NCBI GenBank assembly: GCA_900291925.1
Contig: UWYS01000010.1
Coordinates: forward strand, 372,001-436,000
Source: Thecaphora thlaspeos
Lineage: Eukaryota > Basidiomycota > Ustilaginomycetes > Urocystidales > Glomosporiaceae
Direction of reading: 5' to 3'
Length of the DNA: 64,000 nt
In this document: in pieces, positions 36,286-46,700 of the stretch
Numbering within the stretch: position 1 is the stretch's first letter
How the letters are laid out: the number at the start of each line of letters is the position of its first letter
Notes under the pieces: generated by a model
Databases searched by the model: none
Told to the model about the DNA's origin: nothing
Seen by the model: only the letters and a program-made list of their open reading frames with translations
Position numbers and translations under genes: made by a program

Positions 36286-37489
36286 ACCTGTGCTGAGCTG
36301 GTGGAGTTCCCAGTTCTGCCGTCCAGACCGGCATACCAAGTGAGTCTGAAGCGATGCTCTTGCTGAGCTGTAGTTGGCGAGGCTGACCTCCGGTTGCCGG
36401 ACGATCCTCCTCCCGTCCATCTTCGTCCGTCTAGAATGATATCGACCAGCTCCAGCGCGACATTATAGACCTCGGCCAGGGTATCCTTTCTTCCTCGAAT
36501 GTCGCGCTCAATCACGCTTTCAGGAAGACGCGCACGCTCATGGAAAAGTACGACGTCGCCGACCAACTCCAGGGAAGAGACGAACCCGCATGGCGCTCCT
36601 ACTACGCCGATGTTCTCGAAGAGCTCATGTGCGCAAGTCTCTCGTCCACGTGGGCCTTCTCTATACCTCCAACGAAGCTTGGCTTCAGTATTGCTTGTCT
36701 GCATCGATTGTGCTGATCTCTGACCTCTCGCGACCCAACAGAGTACAAGAATGGTGGGACAGCACCATCGGACCGATTCACGAAGGTGCCGTCGGCCTCG
36801 AACTTCCGCAGCCAGACCTAGGCGTCGGCCTCAAGGTGCTCACGAGCCCCACCAATCTCCAAAGCTGGGGATCAGCCTTCACACTCGAGGATATGCGATG
36901 ACTGCAGCGGAATCCTTCGCGAATCAATCTGGTCGCATTCCCCTCACAAGCGGGTCGCGATGTGGCGTTCCCCTTTGTCGTCTTCGAGGCCAAGTCGGAT
37001 AGCGATCTCATCGCCTTTGCCGAGAACCAGGCGCTTGGTGGTGCCGCCATGGCGCTTTCCATGCAGTACGAGCTATTCAAGCTGGTCGAGGCACCCGTAC
37101 AACAGCGACCCGTCTTTTGCGTGTGCATGGCGGGGATGCACTGGAGGATCCTGATCTCCGTGCCCGTCGTGGGAGAGAACAACGTCAAAAACTACGTGAG
37201 CCGCTCCCTGGTCTCGTCATGGCCCCGCGCGCAACTCCTTCTTCTTGCACTGACAGTACGATGCTATTGTCTCCCTGTCGTTACGCCACAGTACGCCTTT
37301 GACTTGTGCGAATTCAATCTAGCCCATCCCAAGGGCATGCTTGAACTTCAGCTAGTCCTTGGACGGCTCCGGACGTACGCTGTACAGGCCTACCAGCAAG
37401 ACCTCGGCCATGCAATATCCTCTTTGCTTCAATCGCCTACGCAATGCCAGAACGATTCGCTCGCACCGAGCGTGCCTGCTGCTCCTTGA
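36286..37489 (+). CDS. PD-(D/E)XK nuclease-like fungal protein, 5' end unresolved, possibly broken
   Basis: Function unknown; I infer a restriction-endonuclease-like fold from DVAFPFVVFEAKSDSD (E-x-K with a preceding hydrophobic strand). AENQALGGAAMALSMQYELF then supplies the usual following helix, in the style of large orphan families in fungal genomes. Exons that close in phase: ..36286-36339 (ELVEFPVLPSRPAYQ), 36435-36628 (DIDQLQRDIIDLGQGIL), 36742 onward (VQEWWDSTIGPIHEGAV), 36908-37195 with the ExK motif, and 37292-37489 (YAFDLCEFNLAHPKGMLELQ). A TGA at 36899-36901 interrupts the frame. It disappears if 36836-36907 (72 nt, GTGCTC...CTGCAG) is an intron, but that donor is unlike the others here. 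The start is not found. Either a spliced orphan gene or a decaying copy; catalytic activity is not established. Confidence 0.5.
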
Positions 37490-39368
37490 GGCGCAACGCG
37501 AGCTTCCTGGCGGTTTCGCGCATGGGCTAATTTGCAGCGCGTACGCCAGTGACATCGATGTCTTTTGTGATCTGCCCCGGATCACAGGCTCGTATTGCAT
37601 GCACCCTACAAAGAAGGCCCACGCCGGACCCGACGCCGCCGTTCACTTTCATAACGGTGCCGTACCAACGAGCTTCGGCGCCAGAGGACCCTTCTTCTCA
37701 CCCGACAACCAGGAGCGCCGGCCCGTCTCTGCTGAACCGCCAGACCAGGTGTCGGAGAAGAATCCTTTTCGGAGATGAGTTTTGTCGCCGTCAAATACCC
37801 GACATTTCGGCCTTTCAATAGTTTCGACGGCAGGCAAGAAGGGGTTTCATGACATCAAGTAGCGTGTGGTCTGCGGTCCGCGCCGGCGGGTGCTTTTATG
37901 TTGCTCGCGCCGGCAGAGCTCGCGCCTCGGCCTTTGTCGGATCGACGCCTGCGCTGCTTGCCTGCCTGCCAGCTCACTGCTTTGCATCGGCACTGAGCCG
38001 ATTTTTGTACATACTGTACAGTAGCTTCGATCCGACCTCACAGGCCCTCTGATTACTTCAGCGAGCATTGCGCTGGTGTGGATGGAGACGGCCATTTACA
38101 ACAGGTCGATGGACCTACGACGACCTCGGAGCGAGACAGGGAGCGAGTACTCATGGTCGGCAGGATTAGGAAAGGCTTGTCGAGGAAGCTACAAAGTACA
38201 TGAGGGCATCGACCTTGACGAGCGGCTGTGTTCCTGGCACTCAGCTTGCTTGTGCGCTCCACGCCCGACGTCGTCCGTCGTCCGACCAGAGCCGGCGGGC
38301 AAGCAAGGTTGCGCATTCGATGCAGGTCTCGTCTCAGGTCACGCTCCTGTCTCGAACAACACACACAGCCGCCGTCGCCGCTGAGTTTGGTCTGCCCATA
38401 CCGTACCGTACATATGTGTATGTAGTTGAGCCGTGTAGTGCCCATCTATCTGGCTGTATGCACTCGACGTCTCCCCTCGCCAGCGATATTACCGCCATGC
38501 TTACCGCGTGGAGCTCTGGATCTGACCCCTGGCCTTGAAAGGGGAAACCCTGAAAGTCTCGTTTCAATTGGGCTGGCATTATGGTGTTCTTTTCTATTTG
38601 TAATGATTGCAGAGCTAGTAACTAGTGTTCACCAACTTTGTAACTACTTCTGAAGAGCATGACGGAAGGTTCGTTTTCATGGTGGTGCGGCTCGGCGAGC
38701 TCGGATCGCCCGACGCTTCGAGCTAGGTCGGGGTTCCGACGCCCGCCGCCCAGAGGCCGACGATGCGCGCACGCAGGCAGGCAGGACCCTTTTTGCCGAT
38801 CATTTCGTGTTTGACACGCCTCCCAAGCTTCAGCTAGAGAGAGGGTCCTGCGAAATCTTGCGGCTGTGCCCATCAACACCGGCCCGACCTCGGTCTCGCC
38901 CCCTTCGGCTCTCTTCGTAGCTTTGCTTCGTTGTCGTCGCGCGTTTCTGCGGGCGTCAAGCGCTGGCCCATCCTTTAGCCAGGGCCAGCGCCATCGGTCC
39001 ACCCCCCTCGCTTCTGTCCTGGTCCTCGCCCTCGCCCTCGTCCTCCTGACTCGTCGCCTCGGCTGCTTAGCTTGCTTGTTTTGCCCGTTGGCCGCCAAGA
39101 GTACCCGATCCTGCCCTGCCGCCCTGCCTACAAAGCTACACACCCCCTCTCGCCCCTGTTTGGCCACCCCCTTTTCGTTGTCCGCCTTTTTCCATCACCG
39201 CCACCACCACCACCTCCTCCTCCAACCCCATCATCTGCCTGCTCCCTTCCCGCACCATTAAAAAGGACACTCCATATTCGAGTCACTAGACGGACCGCCA
39301 ACCCCTGCTCTTTCTGCTCCCTCCGAAACCCTTCTGCTCACATCCGCACCCCGGACCGCACCGCAACC
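37490..39368. other. 1.9 kb gene-poor strip upstream of glyoxal oxidase
   Basis: No supported coding region. Contains one copy of a palindromic 20-nt element (38008-38027), some AT-richer sequence (38560-38650), and from about 38990 a CT-rich promoter and leader running into the glyoxal oxidase gene. Confidence 0.5.
38008..38027. repeat. Palindromic TACTGTACAGTA element, copy 1
   Basis: TACATACTGTACAGTAGCTT, whose core TACTGTACAGTA (38012-38023) is a perfect 12-bp palindrome. A copy with a single mismatch over 20 nt lies at 41950-41969 on the other side of the glyoxal oxidase gene. Confidence 0.7.
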
Positions 39369-41285
39369 ATGTTGACATCCGCAGCAGCGTTGGCTGCGCT
39401 AGCATACACCGCCTCGCCCGTCGGCGCCGCTACACCGGGAGGGAGCACCATCGTAGGCAACTCGTCCGTATCCGGTATCATGCTCTTCAACGGAGCGCCA
39501 GGCAAGGTCGTCATCCTCGACAAGACCGAGGGCAATGCCGCCCAGATCGACGGTCACCCCGCCTGGGGTGAGGAGTGGGATACCACCGCCAGCTCCAGCC
39601 GCCTGATGCGCGTCACCACGAACACCTTCTGCGCCGGCGGCATGTCGTTAGGCAACGGTACCTGGGCCGCCTTTGGAGGCAATGAGCCTGTCGGCCCCGA
39701 CGGCAACATGACCGTGCCCCGCTTTAGCGTCTCGGCGCCCTACTACGACGGCGACGGCGGCGCCGGCGCGAGGTTCTACACGCCCTGCGCTGACGGCAAC
39801 TGCGATTGGGTCGAGGGCTTCAAGATGACGGTGCGCCGATGGTATCCGACTGTCGAGACGCTTGCCGACGGCTCGCTCTGGGTCGGCGGCGGCGAGGACT
39901 ACGGAGGATACGTGACCGACGAAGGTCAGAACCAGCCCAACTACGAGTTCTGGCCGCCGAGAGGCAACAGCGCCGTCGACATGCCCTTCCTGCGCTCCAC
40001 CGTCCCCGTCAATCTGTACCCGCTCGCGTGGCTGATGGCCTCGGGCAAGCTCTTCGTCCAGGCGGGACAGGACGCGATCCTGTGGGACCTCGACAGCGCC
40101 TCGACCCACCAGACGCTCCCCTCGACGACGGGCCCGATGAAGTGCTACCCAGCCTCGGCCGGTGTGGCGATGCTTCCCATGACGCCCGCCAACAATTACA
40201 CCCAGGAGATTCTCTTCTGCGGCGGCGTCCAGCGGCCGCTCAACGAGTGGGGCAACGGCGGCGGACCGGCCTACAATCCGCTCAACACGCCGGCCAGCAA
40301 GGTCTGCGAACGGATTACGCCCGAGGCCGACAGCCCCGCCTGGACCCAGGACGATGACCTGATCACCGGACGCTCGATGGGTACCTTTGTCTACCTCCCC
40401 GACGGCAAGCTGTGGTTCGGCCAGGGCGTTCAGATGGGCACCGCCGGCTACAGCACCCAGGACTACAACAAGGACATTGGTATCTCGCTCGGCGACGACC
40501 CCGACTATCAGCCGATGATCTACGACCCCACCGCGGCCAAGGGCTCGCGCTTCTCGACCGAGGGCCTCCAGCCCATGAAGGTTCAGCGCATGTACCACTC
40601 GACCGCCATCCTGCTCGAGGACGGCTCCGTCCTCACTGCCGGCTCCAACCCCAACGCCGACGTCACCTTTGACAACGCCGCGCCCTACACAAACACCGAG
40701 TACCGCCTCGAGCAGTGGTACCCGACGTGGTACAACCAGCCGCGGCCGACGCAGCTCAACCTCACCCAGCTCGCCTACGGGGGCGGCAACTTTGACATAA
40801 CCCTCAGCGCCGATGACCTCTCCAACAACATCGACAACCTCAATAGCGCCAAGGTCGCCATCATCCGCTCCGGCTTCGCCACCCACGGCGTCAACTTTGG
40901 CCAGCGCTACCTCGAGCTCAACTCGACCTACACCGCCAACCAGGACGGTACCGTCGGCGGCACGCTTCACGTCGCCAACATGCCGCCCAACGCCAACATT
41001 TTCCAGCCCGGTCCGGCCATGGCGTTCCTCGTCGTCAACGGGATCCCGTCCAACGGCCAGCACATCATGGTCGGCACCGGTCAGCTTGGTGACCAGCGCG
41101 TTTCGGCCGCCACCCTTCTGCCGGCGTCGCAGGATGCGCCGGCAAAGACATCGGGCAAGAACTCTTCGTCAAACGGCTCGTCGAGCAAGGGAAGCAGCAG
41201 CAACGACGCTGGCTTTGCCGCTCCCGGACTGGCGGCCGCTGCGCTCGTAGGCGCGGGCGCTCTGGCCTTCCTCAGCATGCTCTAG
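39369..41285 (+). CDS. Glyoxal oxidase (copper radical oxidase, AA5_1), GPI-anchored
   Basis: Extracellular copper enzyme that oxidises small aldehydes and makes H2O2; in smuts a homologue (Glo1) is needed for filamentous growth. Intronless, 638 aa; the ATG at 39369 is preferred because it opens a signal peptide (MLTSAAALAALAYTASPVGA), although the frame runs open further upstream. Active-site residues are all in place: Cys88 in NTFCAGG and Tyr159 in RRWYPT for the thioether-linked radical cofactor, Tyr409-His410 in RMYHS, and His506 in GFATHGVN as copper ligands. The C-terminus has a Ser/Gly/Asn-rich spacer followed by a hydrophobic tail (AAPGLAAAALVGAGALAFL), a GPI-anchor signal. It has no WSC repeats. 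It stands alone between two gene-poor strips. Family and anchor are well supported; the substrate is inferred. Confidence 0.92.
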   Translation: MLTSAAALAALAYTASPVGAATPGGSTIVGNSSVSGIMLFNGAPGKVVILDKTEGNAAQIDGHPAWGEEWDTTASSSRLMRVTTNTFCAGGMSLGNGTWAAFGGNEPVGPDGNMTVPRFSVSAPYYDGDGGAGARFYTPCADGNCDWVEGFKMTVRRWYPTVETLADGSLWVGGGEDYGGYVTDEGQNQPNYEFWPPRGNSAVDMPFLRSTVPVNLYPLAWLMASGKLFVQAGQDAILWDLDSASTHQTLPSTTGPMKCYPASAGVAMLPMTPANNYTQEILFCGGVQRPLNEWGNGGGPAYNPLNTPASKVCERITPEADSPAWTQDDDLITGRSMGTFVYLPDGKLWFGQGVQMGTAGYSTQDYNKDIGISLGDDPDYQPMIYDPTAAKGSRFSTEGLQPMKVQRMYHSTAILLEDGSVLTAGSNPNADVTFDNAAPYTNTEYRLEQWYPTWYNQPRPTQLNLTQLAYGGGNFDITLSADDLSNNIDNLNSAKVAIIRSGFATHGVNFGQRYLELNSTYTANQDGTVGGTLHVANMPPNANIFQPGPAMAFLVVNGIPSNGQHIMVGTGQLGDQRVSAATLLPASQDAPAKTSGKNSSSNGSSSKGSSSNDAGFAAPGLAAAALVGAGALAFLSML

Positions 41286-43782
41286 ACTAAGCGGCGTCTG
41301 CAGAACCGTTACAATGGTGTCGTCGCGCCCGGCACCCTCAGCGGAACTTGGACAGTCTTTTCATTCTCCCTCCCTTCCCCACCATGGCGTCGTTCCGCCC
41401 AGTTTCACATCACACGTTTGGATCACATCTCCCATTCTACAAAACCTTTTCCCCCTATACAGTCTTTACCGTGATGGAGTCGTCAGCACGGAACTGCTCT
41501 CGCCGTTTCTGGACCGTCTCATCGTTCTCTGTTTCTATTCCTATCCCCAAACGACTCGTCCGTTCAGCCGGCCGAAGGCGACTCCAGCCATATCGATCTG
41601 CCGTAGCTTGTATTTTACACATCCGGAAACCACCCACAACGGAAAGCAAATTCTCCCCTCGCACACTTGCGTTCTCTTATCCTATGCTTTGCACGCGTAG
41701 TTCAAGTCTGTCGGCCGTAGCCTTGATCGCACAAACGGCAAAGAGCTGCTAGAGCTTGAAAGCCGCGGCGGCCGCTCGTACGCCTGTGCGAGAGGATAGA
41801 CGGCAGATCACCCCTTTAAATGAGGAACACGTTCGTCCACCCAAATCGGGCTCGCCGCTGTTGATCCGTTCAAGATTGTGCAAGCGAAAGGAAGCAAGGA
41901 GAACCGAAACAGGCCAGTCTCAGAAGAAAGCTCTGGCTTGACTGTCTGCTACATACTGTACTGTAGCTTGTTCCGCCGTGACAGGAGACCTGCATACGTT
42001 GGCCGTGGATTCCTTCCTTGTCGTTCATGGCTTCAAAAGAGGCCCCCTTACCATAGAACAGTACTGGACTACTGTACAGTTTCCGGCTGGGCGGCACGGT
42101 GACAGGATACAGGCGAGCGGCAAGGATCATCTGAAGATTCAAGATTATTTTGATCGCGACCGCTGCGCGTGCGGATCACCCGGCCCAGCCGGACGCGGAT
42201 CTCGTTCGGCTCGCAGCCGCAATCTTGACATCGGGCCACTGTACATAACCGACGAGGCTGAACAACAGAGACAGACAGACGGGGTTGAGCCGATGCCTTG
42301 GTGGCTACGTTTTGAGGGGCGTCTCTTTTTCCCGGGCCCCTTGCCGCTTCTGTAGCGCTAGCTGTAGGGTAACTAGCTGTGCTTCGGAAGCCCAGCCGGG
42401 CAAGTTCCTTAAAGCGCTGACAGCCTGCTACTGAACAGTACCGAAAGCAAGGTAAGGCGCTGAGACAGCTCTCCCTCCAACATGGGAACGAAGCGCTCGT
42501 TGTGTTTTGTATGTTCGGTAGGAGGGTCGAGGAGTACGTGACAGGGGTAGGCTCTGGCTTCCGCACGGCGACGGACAAGGCCGATGAACACGAAGAAGGG
42601 GCCGGGGGGCGTTCCGGGGCCGGACGTCTGTTTCGAGGTCCGTTCCTTTTCCCACGCCGCTCGAGCGGGCTCGATGGACGATGCCCGGCCTGGCCATGTG
42701 CGCCAGGCTCTTCATTGGCATGAACCTATCCTGGCCGGTCCAGCTTTCACCAACCTACGCACGCCGTTTCGAAGCCGCCACGACGACGGGCCGATCACTG
42801 ATACGGGTGCCACACAGCTGGCGATCGCCGTAATGGGTCCCTAAGCTACCTCAGAAGCCGCCGCTGCGTTGCGACCACCGACTCCTAAAGCACCACCACC
42901 ATCACCATCGACGGTAGAGGTAGAGCTAGGCCGGAACGCCACGCGACAGCTCCCAGCTTGAAATTTGAATTTGGCGGAACGCAGGGATCATGCATATGCC
43001 AGCGCCGACGCCGTTCCCTTTCCCGAAGCGCTTGAACGCTCAACCCATCGTATCTAAACATCGACATCGCCGCCAGCAGCGCCAAGTACGGACCGGTCAG
43101 CATATGTATGTACACGACGCCCCGCTTTATGCGCCATCGAAGGCCAGATTTAGAGCGAGCGAGCGCGCGATGATGAGGGATGGAAAGCTTGAGCGACCGA
43201 GCGAGCGGAGAGAGCCGAGCAGGGCTGCCATCGCTTTACAGTCGGTGCGTCACCGAGAAGTCGCGTCTCTCTACATACATACAGATAAAATCTTAGCTGT
43301 TTCTTCGCCGCGAAGAAGCTCTCTCTGCCCTCGCGATCCGCCCGCTGCATGCTTGCTTCCGAGGTGAGCCTTCAACGCGAGGTAGGTGGCGCGGATAGGT
43401 TCATGGAAAGGTGAAGCCCCGAGCCTGAACCCATGCGGTGCTTATCAACGTGTGCGTTAACAGCTGCGGTGATGAGGCTGACGGGCTGCCACCTGCCTAG
43501 TAGATGAAGTCGCACCGGCTTTCTCTGTAACCTTCCGCGTTCCCACCTCATCCCATCCGCGGGCCCCACCTCTGCCTTCTGCGTCTGCCATTTCCCTCCC
43601 CACCGTCTCCTCCTTCCCACCAACCCAGCAACCTCACCGCCACCATCATCGATCCGAGTCCCTCCTTCGAAGCGCCATCGCTCTGCCGCCCTTCCACACC
43701 TCGCCCGCCCCCCTCACTCTAACCTCGACAAACCTCGACCTATTCGACTCTCTAGGACACAGAGAGGCGCGAGTGGCCGGCC
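41286..43782. other. 2.5 kb gene-poor strip downstream of glyoxal oxidase
   Basis: No supported gene on either strand. Holds two more copies or relatives of the TACTGTACAGTA element (41954-41965 and 42070-42081) and a pyrimidine-rich leader (43560-43740) before the next gene. Base composition is less biased than in the flanking genes. Confidence 0.5.
41950..41969. repeat. Palindromic element, copy 2
   Basis: TACATACTGTACTGTAGCTT, 19 of 20 identical to the copy at 38008-38027. A third, shorter relative (TACTGTACAGTT) follows at 42070-42081 within the inverted repeat ACAGTA...TACTGT. Confidence 0.65.
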
Positions 43783-46700
43783 ATGCAGCCCAGGCCGGTC
43801 TCAAAGGCGCTGCCGGCCCTACCAATTTCCGAAAGCCTGCCGGAGGCGGACCGCAGCGCAGCTCCATCTGCTCAATCGTGGGACATTGACAACCAGCTGG
43901 AGCGTGCTGCCACGGGCGCCCCTGTGGGATTGTTGGGGTTGCATCATGTCGAGGTGAGTTCTGCGGCGACGGTGGCCCGTGAGCTGTAGCAGCGCTCACG
44001 CCCAGAGACGGGCGGAGAAAGAGAGCACCGCACGTCTGGACTCGCTGACGGCGCTCGTCTCGTCCTTTGGGCAGTCTCAGACGCACCAAGCAGACCCGAG
44101 CGGGAGCACTTCCCAGGGCGGCGTCAACGACTCGAGCCCTTCGTCCAAGTTTTCGCGCAGTGGCTCCATCAAGGGCTGGTCACCTAGATGGGCTCCCAAG
44201 GTCAAGCGCAATTGGCCTTCTCTAAGCTCTGAAGACGTCTCCACCGCTGCTCAGCAGGAGGCGCTCTCGTCGTCTATACCTTCGCCTCCGCCAGCCCTTA
44301 GCCTGGACTCAAACTTTTTCGACCAGCCAATGCTGGCCGAAGGGCTCTTCGCGCCTCGGGAAGCCAGTCCAAGAGAACCGCAGAGGGCAGCAGCGCACGC
44401 TTCGAATGCCATCCAGCGTGCCAGGTCGAGCCCGAGGCTGACCGATCCGGAAAAGACTCCGATGCCGGAATTCCTGACGCCGAGGCCAAGGTTCGACGCC
44501 CGCATGGCCTCACCTTCGATGGCCTCGAGCTTGACGGCAACGCCAAATCCTACTCTCATAAATCCGCTGGTCTCTCCGGCCCTCACCGGACTCATCAACT
44601 CTTTTCCATCGCCTATCAACCGCGGACAGGCACAAGAGTCGCCCGTGTCCGTACCGGCCGCGCCGCGCCAGAGGGCAGGCGGATGGGATGGCGGTGAGAT
44701 CTGGGCCTTCGAAGACCGAAAGCACGCCGGAGAGCGCTTCAGCGCCGACGAATCCGACGCGGCATTGCACAATACGGCAGGAAGAGACTCGCGCCGAGCG
44801 AGCCGCGACGGTAACGAGAGATGGGCTCGCCCGCCCAGCTTGCAGCGTCTCGCGCCGCCGGGTCCCGCACCCAAAAGGGCCCTTCCACCTCGTCCTCGAG
44901 GCTCCTCGCCCAACGCGCTGGCCGAGTTCAGCAACGCGCACTCCAAGGCGGATCTCGTCCACGGAGGTAGATCGCCTTTGAAACGACTGACGCTGGAAGG
45001 CGGACCACCCAGCTCGCTGGGCTATCAGGTCAACAAATACCCTGCTCGAGGTCGCCCAAAGCAGCTCGTAGGCTCCGACCAGCGCCCATCCAGCAGTTCG
45101 GAGCGACTAGGTCAATCCAGCGGTCAACGCGGGATGGCTAGCAGCGAAGGCACGAACGAGGGCCGCGACCGCAATGACGACTGGGAGAGGCCGGCCAGCT
45201 CGAACTCGCTCTACACGACGGCGAGCTCGGCGGCGAGCAGCACGACCTCGCTCGTCCTGGATCCGAGCGCCTCGACGGGCGAAATTGCCAGGTCGCTCGA
45301 CATCCCACGCAATGCTATCAAGCAGATGCTCGAGACGACCCAGCATGTCTGGCGTAACCACGCACTCGGGGCGCTTTTGTCTAAATCGAGAACGTCACCG
45401 TCGTTCGCAGGCCGTCTCAAGAGGGTCAAGTCGAGCCCCGACCTGCTCGACGTAGAGGCGTTCGCATTTGATGCTGGCGAGGGCAGCAGGCCCGGCCAGC
45501 CGAGCCAGTCGGAATCATCAGATTCACGCCGGGCCTCGATCTCGACACTCCCTTACCTCTCTTCGGCGCGAGCCTCTTCAGAAGTCCAATGGCCGAGCCG
45601 GCTCGCGCGCGACGGAGGCTCCGGGAATACAGCCTCAACGGGTCATCGGGGTCCGAGTCTCGACGCTGCTGTGAGCGTGCGTAATGCATTCCGATGGACG
45701 TACCTCGCCGGCAAGGAGGGGGGCACTGCCGCAACCAGCCGGGCCATGTCAGCGGCGGTTCCGGGGCCCAACTTTTCTCGTCCCATTCCACCCACCTCAT
45801 CCGTGGACGCCAACCACAAGTCCAGTGCGAGGAGTCTCGGCAGCTCGGTGCAGCTCAACATGGACGGGTTCCCCGGGCGGAGGGTCCTCGAAGAAGAGGA
45901 CGAGGAGGTGCTGAAGGACTTGGAATCGGAAGAGGGGCACAGAATGTACCGCGCCGACGCTCCGGGCTGGACGCTCGCCGGGAAGAAGGCTCCAGTATTG
46001 TTGGCATCCGCCGCTTCTCGGGCGCGCCCGGCCTCCCGCAGTCTCGATCTCAACCGGCTTGAGGCGTTGGCCAGTGTCCCAAAGTCGTCGAGTCCGCCAC
46101 GAATGGAGAGGCGGAACTCGGACGGCGATAGACTGGACTTCGGCATGGGCCGAAGGAAGAGGCAGCCGGGCGAGCTCCACGCCTGGAGCGTCGACATCGA
46201 CGAGACCGGGTTCCCGACTATCCGGACCGCACCATCGGCCTTCCACCATCCCGCGTGCCCCCTTGCAGGCAAGGGCAATGCGACCTGGCAGTGCGGATGT
46301 CGGGGATTCGACCATGGGCCTGCCGCGAGGGCTAGCATCTCCAGAGTGCCGCGCTTCGGCAACAAGACTGCAGGGTCGGGCTCCTACGGGACGCTACGAG
46401 CCATGAGTAGTTCGCCCAACCTGGGTGCGCGAGGTCGATCGTCCAGCCTGGGCAGGCTGCCGGACGCCTCGCACCAAGCCGCCTTGTGGGAAGAGGTCGA
46501 GCGGCACAGAGCCAAGATCAGCCAGCATCAGGCCGAGATTGACCTACTTCAGGCGACTGTCGAGCGAATGTCGTTTGAGATCGCGTCGTCGCGACCGTCT
46601 CTCTCTGGGCAGGACGGCTTCGAGCCGCACGGCGCGGCGCGCTTCCCGACGATGAGCGGCAGCCTTCGTTCGAACGCTGCGCAGCAGCCGGCGTTCTCGC

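Noticed and set aside
35895..36704. 269-codon minus-strand frame upstream of and across the PD-(D/E)XK gene
   Set aside because: The plus-strand exons there close in phase and carry a recognisable fold motif; the minus frame has no recognisable content.
39072..39368. Upstream extension of the glyoxal oxidase frame
   Set aside because: The ATG at 39369 opens a normal signal peptide; the upstream part is a CT-rich leader translation that would bury that signal.
39648..41063. 471-codon antisense frame over glyoxal oxidase
   Set aside because: Compositional mirror of the real gene, with the same Val/Arg/Gly/Asp bias as the other shadows.
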